Source: Candidatus Muproteobacteria bacterium (lineage in GTDB: Bacteria > Pseudomonadota > Gammaproteobacteria > Acidiferrobacterales > Sulfurifustaceae). From it: DNA of 9,685 nt. The first letter of the stretch is position 1. Every line of letters begins with the position of its first letter. Below the pieces are notes generated by a model. That model was given only the letters and a program-made list of their open reading frames with translations, was not told the origin of the DNA and did not search any database. Positions 1 through 5,614 of the stretch are shown here, piece after piece. The stretch covers positions 1 through 9,685 of the forward strand of contig JAHFQD010000044.1 of the NCBI GenBank assembly GCA_023266455.1, given 5' to 3'. The translations under genes were made by a program, and so were the position numbers.

Positions 1-846
1 CTCGACACCCCGATCATCGTGCTGTCTGGTTTGGATCAAACCAGCGACGTCGTCGCCGCATTGCAAGACGGCGCCAACGATTACATCACCAAGCCGTTCG
101 ATCTCGCCGTCGTGCTGGCGCGCATTCGCACCCAACTCACGCTGAAATGGCTCAAAGAAGCCAACGATCGTTTCATGCGTATTGCTGGGCATGATTTGAA
201 GAAGCCGTTAATGGTTATTTTGGATGCGGTGCGACAATTGAACAGCGACCTGCAGGCGGGTTCGACGGTGAACGACGAGGCACCGAAGTTGCTGGCGAAC
301 ATCACCGATTCCGCCGAGTTCATGCAGCACGTCATCACCGACGCGCTTGAGTTGCGGGCGTTGCGCGATCAGCGCATGCAACTTTCGAAGTTGCCCACCG
401 ACCTCGGCGCGATCGTGCGCCAAGCTGTGGCGCGATTGACCGACTACGGCAAGTCGAAGAATACTGAATTGCGTTTGGAATTCGGTCGAGATTTGCCGCA
501 TATCCGCGCCGATGAAACGCGCATCATGCAAGTCTTGGAAAATTTAATCGGCAATGCGATCAAGTTCAGTCCGCCCGGCAGTGTGGTGAGGGTGGAAACG
601 GCACGCGATGAAGAAGGAATTCTTTGCAGCGTTATCGACACTGGCCCGGGAATTCCAAAAAAAGAAATGGATATGCTCTTCAAGGAATACGCGCGTTTGA
701 GCAACGTCCCGACCGGCGGCGAGAAAAGTAAGGGGCTCGGTCTCGCCATCAGTCGCGAGCTAGTGTTTCTACATGGCGGCGACATTGGCGCCGCTAACAA
801 TCCCGATGGCGGCGCTACGTTCTGGTTCCGTTTGCCCACCGATTAA
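1..846 (+). CDS. Receiver-histidine kinase fusion (hybrid two-component protein), 5'-truncated
   Basis: The reading frame is open from base 1, so the gene begins outside the window; 281 residues are visible. Residues 1-46 are the C-terminal half of a response-regulator receiver domain: the strand TPIIVLSG, with its conserved Ser9, and the conserved Lys31 in ITKPF. The phosphoacceptor Asp lies upstream, out of view. A short helical linker leads to a HisKA dimerisation domain with the H-box GHDLKKP (phosphoacceptor His64). The HATPase_c domain follows, with N-box ENLIGNAIKF, G1 box DTGPGIP and G2 box KGLGLAIS, ending in a typical terminal strand ATFWFRLP. The order receiver-HisKA-HATPase, with no membrane segment in view, suggests a soluble kinase whose activity is controlled by its own N-terminal receiver. 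An in-frame GTG at 19 falls inside the receiver fold and is not a credible start. The signal and the cognate regulator are unknown. Confidence 0.93.
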   Translation, partial: LDTPIIVLSGLDQTSDVVAALQDGANDYITKPFDLAVVLARIRTQLTLKWLKEANDRFMRIAGHDLKKPLMVILDAVRQLNSDLQAGSTVNDEAPKLLANITDSAEFMQHVITDALELRALRDQRMQLSKLPTDLGAIVRQAVARLTDYGKSKNTELRLEFGRDLPHIRADETRIMQVLENLIGNAIKFSPPGSVVRVETARDEEGILCSVIDTGPGIPKKEMDMLFKEYARLSNVPTGGEKSKGLGLAISRELVFLHGGDIGAANNPDGGATFWFRLPTD

Positions 847-886
847 CGTCTGACCTCCGCGTTTCTTCCCAACTAGGCATCGTTTC

Positions 887-1108
887 ATGCGAATTCATTT
901 TCCCGTCGTGCGTTATCCGTTGTGGCTCGCCTGGCTTATCGGCGTGCCGCTGATCGTGACGTTGGTTTTCTTGGTGATTTCTTTTTTTATCTTCTCGTTA
1001 TTTTTCTTCGGTATCGCGGCGCTGATCTTCGGCGCGCGTGTCGCGTGGCGTCGTCGCCGATCGCGCAAAATCCTCGACGGTGAATACACGTTAGTCAAAC
1101 AAGATTAG
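887..1108 (+). CDS. Small hydrophobic membrane protein of unknown function
   Basis: A 73-residue protein I do not recognise. Residues 11-50 are almost entirely hydrophobic and rich in Phe, Leu, Ile and Val; they could form two closely spaced transmembrane helices (about 12-32 and 35-53). An Arg-rich stretch follows (VAWRRRRSRK, residues 52-61), which by the positive-inside rule should be cytoplasmic. The short polar tail ends GEYTLVKQD. The ATG at 887 lies 40 bp after the kinase stop on the same strand, so co-transcription with the kinase is possible; the Shine-Dalgarno signal is weak. The hydrophobic-then-basic pattern in this frame supports a real gene, and the opposite-strand frame looks like its shadow. 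The coding region contains a run of seven T at 982-988. The stop is two bases from the stop of the converging transporter gene. Confidence 0.7.
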   Translation: MRIHFPVVRYPLWLAWLIGVPLIVTLVFLVISFFIFSLFFFGIAALIFGARVAWRRRRSRKILDGEYTLVKQD

Positions 1109-1110
1109 CT

Positions 1111-1965
1111 TTATGCGGCGATCAGCAGCACTAAACCGGCGCAGATCACGATCATCGCCGCCAGCCGCGTGCGCCATCGTTGGCGCTCTCCAAAAAAAAC
1201 CATCGCGATTACCCCAGCGAGCACGATGCCAGCGTTGGTGATGGCCACGGCATAAGCCGCGGGAATGAATTGCATGGCGTGGATAACCAACGCATAGGCA
1301 TTGCCGATAAAAAGTCCCGCCACTATCCATTTGAATGGCGGCGGCGCGCGTTTCGGTACGAAGCGCCCGGTATGCGCGCGATTCTCGATCGAAAGCGCGA
1401 GCCACGCGACCGCGATGGTAACGGTGACGTAGCCCAGGTCGGTCGCGTAATTCGGCAGCGCCGGCACCGCGAGTTTGTTTGAGGTCGAGTACACGCTGGT
1501 GCCGAAAGCAGCCAGTAACGCCCACGGCAACGCGCGCGTCGGTTCGCCGCCACGCGCGGAAAAACCCAACCACAATACGCCGATGACGCAGACCACGATG
1601 CCTGCCCAGCCCAGCGGCGATAGGGGTTCACCGAAGAAGAACACGGTCCACAGCGCGATCAGGAACGGCGAACTGCGCGCGATGGGGTACACCAGCGGAA
1701 CCGGCGCGTGGCGATACGCGCGCCCGAGCGCTAGAAAATAAATCGCTTCGGCGATGCAGGTGATGGTTAACAAACCGCTCAGACGCCACGACCAGTCCGC
1801 TTGCAGGATCAATGCGGCTAGCGACCACGGGCCGATGATGAGGAGATATCCCAACAAGGCCCACCACAGGAAACGCACGTCCGGTGGCGTGCGGCGTGTC
1901 ATGAGGTTCCAAGCGACGTGCAGCAGAACGGAAAGGGCGAGGGCGGCTAACGCGGTCGAGTTCAT
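1111..1965 (-). CDS. EamA/DMT-superfamily transporter, 10 predicted TM helices
   Basis: A 284-residue integral inner-membrane protein of the drug/metabolite transporter superfamily, with two tandem EamA repeats. The first repeat covers roughly residues 1-135 and ends in the typical block YPIARSSPFLIALW...FFFGE. The second covers roughly 145-284, with the matching block ITNAGIVLAGVIAMVFFGER. About ten hydrophobic segments fit the family size (280-300 residues). Substrates range from amino acids to nucleotide metabolites across the superfamily and cannot be told from sequence. I chose the ATG at 1965. The frame extends seven codons to a TTG at 1986, but that codon sits against the rpoH terminator and has no Shine-Dalgarno. 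The ATG has no clear Shine-Dalgarno either; a TACACT hexamer at 1972-1977 could be a -10 for a nearly leaderless transcript. The gene is downstream of rpoH on the same strand and separated from it by that terminator. Confidence 0.88.
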   Translation of the reverse strand: MNSTALAALALSVLLHVAWNLMTRRTPPDVRFLWWALLGYLLIIGPWSLAALILQADWSWRLSGLLTITCIAEAIYFLALGRAYRHAPVPLVYPIARSSPFLIALWTVFFFGEPLSPLGWAGIVVCVIGVLWLGFSARGGEPTRALPWALLAAFGTSVYSTSNKLAVPALPNYATDLGYVTVTIAVAWLALSIENRAHTGRFVPKRAPPPFKWIVAGLFIGNAYALVIHAMQFIPAAYAVAITNAGIVLAGVIAMVFFGERQRWRTRLAAMIVICAGLVLLIAA

Positions 1966-1984
1966 CTGCGCAGTGTAGCGCGAC

Positions 1985-2014
1985 AAATAAAAAGAGCCTC
2001 GCGAGGAGGCTCTT
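1985..2014 (-). terminator. Intrinsic terminator downstream of rpoH
   Basis: On the minus strand the sequence reads AAGAGCCTC, a five-base loop, then GAGGCTCTT: a perfect 9-bp stem (arms 2006-2014 and 1992-2000). It continues directly into a T-rich tract (TTTTTATTT, counting the last stem bases) at 1985-1993. It lies 21 bp past the rpoH stop codon, so it should end the rpoH transcript and limit read-through into the transporter gene, whose ATG is only 20 bp farther on. Confidence 0.9.
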
Positions 2015-2035
2015 GCAAAGAAACTGCTTAAAAAA

Positions 2036-2890
2036 TTACGCGGTCAGCAGGTGTTTCATTTCGCGCAGCGCTTTCTCTTCGATTTGGCGCACGCGTTCGG
2101 CGGAAATATCGTATTCGTCCGCCAACGTTTGCAGCGTCACTTTTTTTTCCGCCAGCCAGCGCCGTTCGATGATGTCGCGCGAGCGCGTGTCGAGTTCGGC
2201 CAAGGCGGTCTTGAGTTGCTCGGTGCGTGTGCTTTCGTTGTCCGAGCGCGTTACCAAAACTTCTGGGTTGTAACGCATGTCAGACAAGTAGCCGGCGGGC
2301 GAGGCGTGAAAGTGTTCGTCATCGGCGTCGTTGTCCACGTCGAACGGAACATCGTGATTCGCCAGACGCGCTTCCATTTCCTGCACGGTTTCGGGCGCGA
2401 CGTTCAGGCGCTCGGAAAGATTTTCGACTTCGCCGCGGGTCATCCAGCCTAAGCGCGCGCGATGTTTACGCAAGTTGAAGAACAGTTTGCGTTGCGCCTT
2501 GGTGGTGGCGACCTTGACGATGCGCCAATTGCGCAGGATGTAATCGTAAATTTCCGCCTTGATCCAATGTATGGCGAACGACATCAGCCGCACTTTGTGC
2601 GCCGGGTCGTAGTGTTTGACGGCCTTCATCAGGCCGATATTGCCTTCTTGGATGAGGTCGGGTTGCGGTAGGCCATAGCCATTAAAGCCGCGGGCAATGC
2701 GAGCGACGTAACGCAGATTGGCCATGACCAGTTCACGCGCGGCGCCTAGATCGTTGTGAAGACGATAGCGCAGCGCCAGTTGGCGCTCCTGTTCGGCACT
2801 GAGAACGGGGAGCGCGTTAACGGCCCGGAGATAGCTTGAGAGGCCTTTCTCGGGATAGAACGGAACGGTTAACGCTTGGTTTTGGCTCAT
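2036..2890 (-). CDS. rpoH: RNA polymerase sigma-32 (heat-shock sigma factor)
   Basis: A 284-residue sigma-70-family group 3 factor, the same length as E. coli RpoH. It directs RNA polymerase to heat-shock promoters (chaperones and proteases). Region 1.2/2.1 covers about residues 15-75. Region 2.2 is DLIQEGNIGLMKAV (78-91), the core-binding segment, and regions 2.3-2.4 run to about 127 (SFAIHWIKAEIYDYILRNWR). The RpoH-specific box QRKLFFNLRK lies at 133-142 and separates this protein from RpoD/RpoS-type factors. Region 4 contains LDTRSRDIIERRWL (233-246), then a helix-turn-helix ending VRQIEEKALREMK (267-279) for the -35 element. The ATG at 2890 has a good Shine-Dalgarno, AGGAG, six bases upstream. 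It follows ftsX with a 104-bp gap holding a candidate CIRCE operator and promoter, and ends in an intrinsic terminator, so it looks like an independently regulated unit. Confidence 0.98.
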   Translation of the reverse strand: MSQNQALTVPFYPEKGLSSYLRAVNALPVLSAEQERQLALRYRLHNDLGAARELVMANLRYVARIARGFNGYGLPQPDLIQEGNIGLMKAVKHYDPAHKVRLMSFAIHWIKAEIYDYILRNWRIVKVATTKAQRKLFFNLRKHRARLGWMTRGEVENLSERLNVAPETVQEMEARLANHDVPFDVDNDADDEHFHASPAGYLSDMRYNPEVLVTRSDNESTRTEQLKTALAELDTRSRDIIERRWLAEKKVTLQTLADEYDISAERVRQIEEKALREMKHLLTA

Positions 2891-2896
2891 TTCGCA

Positions 2897-2901
2897 CTCC
2901 T
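2897..2901 (-). promoter_or_regulatory. Ribosome binding site of rpoH, embedded in a CIRCE-half-like repeat
   Basis: AGGAG on the minus strand, six bases before the rpoH ATG. On the plus strand the same bases lie in TTCGCACTC (2891-2899), which matches the CIRCE half-site TTAGCACTC at eight of nine positions and lies exactly 30 bp from the left CIRCE arm. The function of the overlap is not known. Confidence 0.8.
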
Positions 2902-2917
2902 ACACAAATGAGATCAA

Positions 2918-2947
2918 ATATTAGCACTCTGATAAAGAGAGTGCCAA
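2918..2947 (-). promoter_or_regulatory. Candidate sigma-70 promoter of rpoH
   Basis: On the minus strand, TTGGCA (2947-2942; five of six to TTGACA) is followed after 18 bp by TAATAT (2923-2918; four of six to TATAAT). Transcription would start near 2911-2914 and give a leader of roughly 20-25 nt containing the AGGAG ribosome binding site. The promoter spans the candidate CIRCE element almost exactly. The call rests on hexamer matches only; the -10 is imperfect and the spacer is at the long end. Confidence 0.5.
2921..2947. promoter_or_regulatory. CIRCE-like operator (HrcA binding site) upstream of rpoH
   Basis: TTAGCACTC (2921-2929), nine bases, then GAGTGCCAA (2939-2947). The established CIRCE consensus, bound by the heat-shock repressor HrcA, is TTAGCACTC-N9-GAGTGCTAA. 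The left arm is perfect, the spacer is exactly nine bases, and the right arm differs at one position (T to C). The pairing extends one base inward (T2930 with A2938). It lies 30 bp upstream of the rpoH start and 47 bp from the end of its own right arm to the end of ftsX, over the likely promoter. Binding would be expected to block RNA polymerase. hrcA itself is not in this window. Confidence 0.85.
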
Positions 2948-2994
2948 ACCAGTTCCGATATTCGGTGTTTTATACGGGATTAAAAAGAAGAAGA

Positions 2995-3918
2995 TTATTT
3001 AGGTTCGATAGCGTGGAGATGACGGCCAACTGCCAGTCTAGCGCCGGCCCAGCCTAAACCGGCCCCTGCCAACAACAGAATGACTGATGAGGACATATCC
3101 AGCCCGACGCCTCGAAAGCCACTGCCGTAGAGCTGCGTCAGTTCGCGTACGGGCCCAGACAACAACCACAAGCTCGATTGCACCAAGATCCAGGCTAGGA
3201 CGGCGCCGGCAGTACCTTGAATGAGACCGGTATATAAGAACGGGCGACGAATAAAAGCATTCGTCGCGCCGACGAGTTTGGAAACTTCGATTTCGTCGCG
3301 GCGGTTCATGACCGCGAGCCGGATGGTGTTACCGACGATCAGCAAGACCGCGATCGCCAGTAGGCCGCCGAGAATGACAACGGTGCGCTGCGCCAAACCG
3401 AGCCAAGCTTGCAACCGCTTGACCCATTCGAGATCAAGTTGCGCTATGTCGACTTCATCGCGTTGACGCAACTCGCGCACCAAGCGCTCTAAGGTTTGCG
3501 CCTGACTGGCTTCGCTCGTCGGATGCACCACCAGCACCGCGGGCAAAGGATTGCGCTCGAAGTTCTCCAAGGTTTCGCCAAGTCCGGAATTGCGTTTGAA
3601 TTCTTCGAACGCTTGTTCGCGCGAAATGAAATCGACTTTGGCGATATCGTTGCGTCGCCGAATTTTCTCTGCCAGTTTTTGCGCGGCGTTGTCGGACAGA
3701 TCGCGTTTCAGAAAAAGAGAAATACGCCCCGGGCCTTCCCAGCCGTTGCTCAGTTTCATCGCGTTATCGATGCCTACCCACATTGCCGCCGGCAGCGCGA
3801 GCGCGATGCCGATCACCGCGATCGTCATCAACGAGGTCAGCGGTGTACGCGCCAATCCGCCGACGGTGCCGACGAGCGCCTGCGCATGGCGCGCGAAATA
3901 CGTCACGATCCGTTTCAT
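2995..3918 (-). CDS. ftsX: Cell division protein FtsX (ABC transporter permease-like)
   Basis: A 307-residue inner-membrane subunit of the FtsEX complex, which couples cytoplasmic ATP hydrolysis to activation of septal peptidoglycan hydrolases rather than transporting a solute. The topology fits the family: an N-terminal cytoplasmic segment, TM1 about 28-50, a periplasmic domain about 51-170 (where hydrolase activators bind in studied homologues), then TM2 about 176-203, TM3 about 228-253 and TM4 about 275-297. The conserved cytoplasmic block MNRRDEIEVSKLVGATNAFI (204-223) between TM2 and TM3 is the expected FtsE contact region. The ATG at 3918 has GGAG eight bases upstream, and its ATG overlaps the ftsE stop as ATGA, so translation is coupled. 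After the stop there is a T-rich stretch without a convincing stem. Confidence 0.97.
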   Translation of the reverse strand: MKRIVTYFARHAQALVGTVGGLARTPLTSLMTIAVIGIALALPAAMWVGIDNAMKLSNGWEGPGRISLFLKRDLSDNAAQKLAEKIRRRNDIAKVDFISREQAFEEFKRNSGLGETLENFERNPLPAVLVVHPTSEASQAQTLERLVRELRQRDEVDIAQLDLEWVKRLQAWLGLAQRTVVILGGLLAIAVLLIVGNTIRLAVMNRRDEIEVSKLVGATNAFIRRPFLYTGLIQGTAGAVLAWILVQSSLWLLSGPVRELTQLYGSGFRGVGLDMSSSVILLLAGAGLGWAGARLAVGRHLHAIEPK

Positions 3919-4586
3919 GCACGCGCTCCGTTATCGCGCGCGAGTTCGCCGTGATCGAGTTGCAATACTCGTTTGCGCGCGCGCGCGAGCAAATGCGTAT
4001 CGTGCGTGGCGATCAGCACGGTGGTGCCGTGGTGATGAAAGTCGAGAAAAATATCCAAGATTTCTTCGGCGAGCTGCGTGTCGAGATTGCCTGTCGGTTC
4101 GTCGGCGAGCAGCAGCGACGGTTTGCCGACGACCGCACGCGCGATAGAAACACGTTGCTGTTCGCCGCCGGAAAGCGTAATCGGATGAGCGCGTTCTTTA
4201 TTCAGCAGCGAAACTTTTTCGAGTGCTGCGCGCACGCGTTTCCCGATTTCGCGATGTTCCATGCCCGCGACCACCAACGGTAGCGCGACGTTGTCGAAGA
4301 CGGTGCGGTCGTGCAGTAGTTTGTAATCTTGAAACACGATGCCGAGCGTGCGACGGAAGATCGGCACCTGACGACGCGTGACGCGTGCCAAATTTTTATG
4401 ATTCACCACGGCCTGACCGCGCGAGGGGCGTTCGATCAGCGCGATCAATTTCAGCAGGGTGCTTTTACCAGCGCCGGAATGGCCGGTGAGAAACGCCATT
4501 TCGCCATTTTCTAGGGTGAAATTGATGTTTTTCAGCGCGTCGTATCCGGTCGCGTAGCGCTTGCTGACCTGACTGAACTGAATCAT
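3915..4586 (-). CDS. ftsE: Cell division ATP-binding protein FtsE
   Basis: A 223-residue ABC ATPase and cytoplasmic partner of FtsX at the division septum. All nucleotide-binding motifs are intact: Walker [10 protein letters not shown] (35-43), Q-loop Gln86 in FQDYKLL, signature LSGGEQQR (138-145), Walker B LLLADEP (158-164) with catalytic Glu163, D-loop NLD (167-169), and the switch His195 in ATHD. The segment [20 protein letters not shown] is highly characteristic of FtsE and separates it from LolD/MacB-type ATPases. The length is typical (about 220). It overlaps ftsY upstream and ftsX downstream through four-base ATGA junctions, so the three products should be made in step. The C-terminal region is encoded by a GC-alternating stretch near 3975-3985. 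Confidence 0.98.
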   Translation of the reverse strand: MIQFSQVSKRYATGYDALKNINFTLENGEMAFLTGHSGAGKSTLLKLIALIERPSRGQAVVNHKNLARVTRRQVPIFRRTLGIVFQDYKLLHDRTVFDNVALPLVVAGMEHREIGKRVRAALEKVSLLNKERAHPITLSGGEQQRVSIARAVVGKPSLLLADEPTGNLDTQLAEEILDIFLDFHHHGTTVLIATHDTHLLARARKRVLQLDHGELARDNGARA

Positions 4587-5539
4587 GGTGTCGATCCGAG
4601 AATGGCGTCGACGTAGTTCTCCGCGTTGAATTCAACCAGGTCGTCCATGCCCTCGCCGATGCCGATGTAGCGGATCGGCAAACCGGTTTTCTTGGCGATC
4701 GCGATCGCGATGCCGCCCTTGGCGGTGCCGTCGAGTTTCGTGACTACGAGGCCGGTGACGTTTACCGCGTCGCCGAAATGCTTTAGTTGCGACAGCGCGT
4801 TTTGTCCCGTCGTCGCGTCCAGCACCAACAGTACTTCGTGTGGCGAGGTGGCGTCTTGTTTGCTCAGCACACGGTGAATCTTTTTCAGTTCTTCCATGAG
4901 CGCGGAATGCGTGTGTTGTCGACCGGCGGTGTCGACGATCAGCACGTCAACTTTGCGCGCGATCGCCGCTTGCAGCGCGTCGTGCGCCACCGCGGCAGCA
5001 TCGGCACCGGTTTCTTGCGCCACCACCGGAATGTTTAAGCGATCGCTCCATACTTTAAGTTGCTCGACCGCCGCGGCGCGGAACGTATCGCCGGCGGCGA
5101 GTAATAGTTTGTGACCGTCGCTTTGCAAGCGGCGCGCGACTTTAGCAATGGTCGTAGTTTTGCCGACGCCGTTGACGCCGACGACCATGACCACAAACGG
5201 TTTGACGTTGGCGACCGTCAACGGCCGCGCACTGGGTTGAATGATGTTGAGCAGGTCTTGTCTCAGCAAGCGGTACGCTGCGGCCCCGTCGGTGATCTCC
5301 CGGCGGCGCGCGTGATTATCGATATCCGCGATCAACGCCTGCGTCGTTTCCACACCGATGTCCGCCGCCAGCAAGGTGGTTTCCAATTCGTCGAGCAACG
5401 CCGCGTCTAACGGACGGTCTTTGCGCAGCAAGTCGCTGATGCCGAGTCCCAGCGCTTGTGTTGTTTTCGACAGGCGTTCGCGCAAACGCCCGAACAAGCC
5501 AGGCGTGGTGGAAGTCGTATCGCGGTTGGGGTTAATCAA
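4583..5539 (-). CDS. ftsY: Signal recognition particle receptor FtsY
   Basis: A 318-residue SRP-type GTPase that receives ribosome-nascent chain-SRP complexes at the inner membrane. The N domain (about 15-105) is followed by the G domain: P-loop GVNGVGKTTT (121-130), DTFRAAAVEQ (151-160, SRP-family insertion region), DTAGR (203-207), guanine-specificity motif TKLDGTAKGG (267-276), and the closing GIGEGMDDL (293-301). The long acidic A domain of E. coli FtsY is absent; only about 15 residues precede a basic amphipathic helix (GLFGRLRERLSKTTQ) that probably contacts lipid. The start is a TTG at 5539, supported by GAGG seven bases upstream and by the immediately adjacent NG domain; no in-frame ATG fits. 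It is the first gene of the ftsY-ftsE-ftsX operon. Confidence 0.97.
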   Translation of the reverse strand: MINPNRDTTSTTPGLFGRLRERLSKTTQALGLGISDLLRKDRPLDAALLDELETTLLAADIGVETTQALIADIDNHARRREITDGAAAYRLLRQDLLNIIQPSARPLTVANVKPFVVMVVGVNGVGKTTTIAKVARRLQSDGHKLLLAAGDTFRAAAVEQLKVWSDRLNIPVVAQETGADAAAVAHDALQAAIARKVDVLIVDTAGRQHTHSALMEELKKIHRVLSKQDATSPHEVLLVLDATTGQNALSQLKHFGDAVNVTGLVVTKLDGTAKGGIAIAIAKKTGLPIRYIGIGEGMDDLVEFNAENYVDAILGSTP

Positions 5540-5546
5540 AGCGTTA

Positions 5547-5550
5547 CCTC
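5547..5550 (-). promoter_or_regulatory. Ribosome binding site that fixes the ftsY TTG start
   Basis: GAGG (within GAGGTAA) on the minus strand, seven bases before the TTG at 5539. The good spacing is the main reason for accepting the non-ATG start. Confidence 0.65.
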
Positions 5551-5564
5551 GAGCGGCGATTGGG

Positions 5565-5594
5565 TTATCCTTGCCAGCCGTCGAATTTTATACG
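5565..5594. promoter_or_regulatory. Possible divergent promoter region between ftsY and the M16 genes
   Basis: The 75-bp gap 5540-5614 must hold promoters for both directions unless they lie inside genes. Its only AT-rich core is ATTTTATAC (about 5585-5593), which offers a -10-like TATACG on the plus strand and TATAAA on the minus strand. No good -35 is visible for either direction at 16-18 bp spacing (TTATCC at 5565-5570 is the best plus-strand option). Weak evidence. Confidence 0.25.
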
Positions 5595-5614
5595 AACTAT
5601 CCAACGGAATCCGC

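Noticed and set aside
2013..2452. Long open frames on the plus strand opposite rpoH
   Set aside because: They are antisense shadows of rpoH with no recognisable domains or ribosome binding sites.
2981..2994. T-rich stretch on the minus strand after ftsX as a terminator
   Set aside because: No stem-loop precedes it; transcription from ftsX may continue into rpoH.
3974..3985. Alternating GC run in ftsE as a possible Z-DNA or repeat element
   Set aside because: It encodes Ala/Arg codons of the conserved C-terminal region in frame and is explained by codon composition.
5456..5614. N-terminal extension of the M16 lipoprotein frame upstream to 5456
   Set aside because: It would overlap ftsY and bury the lipoprotein signal sequence inside the protein; the lipobox directly after ATG 5615 fixes the start.
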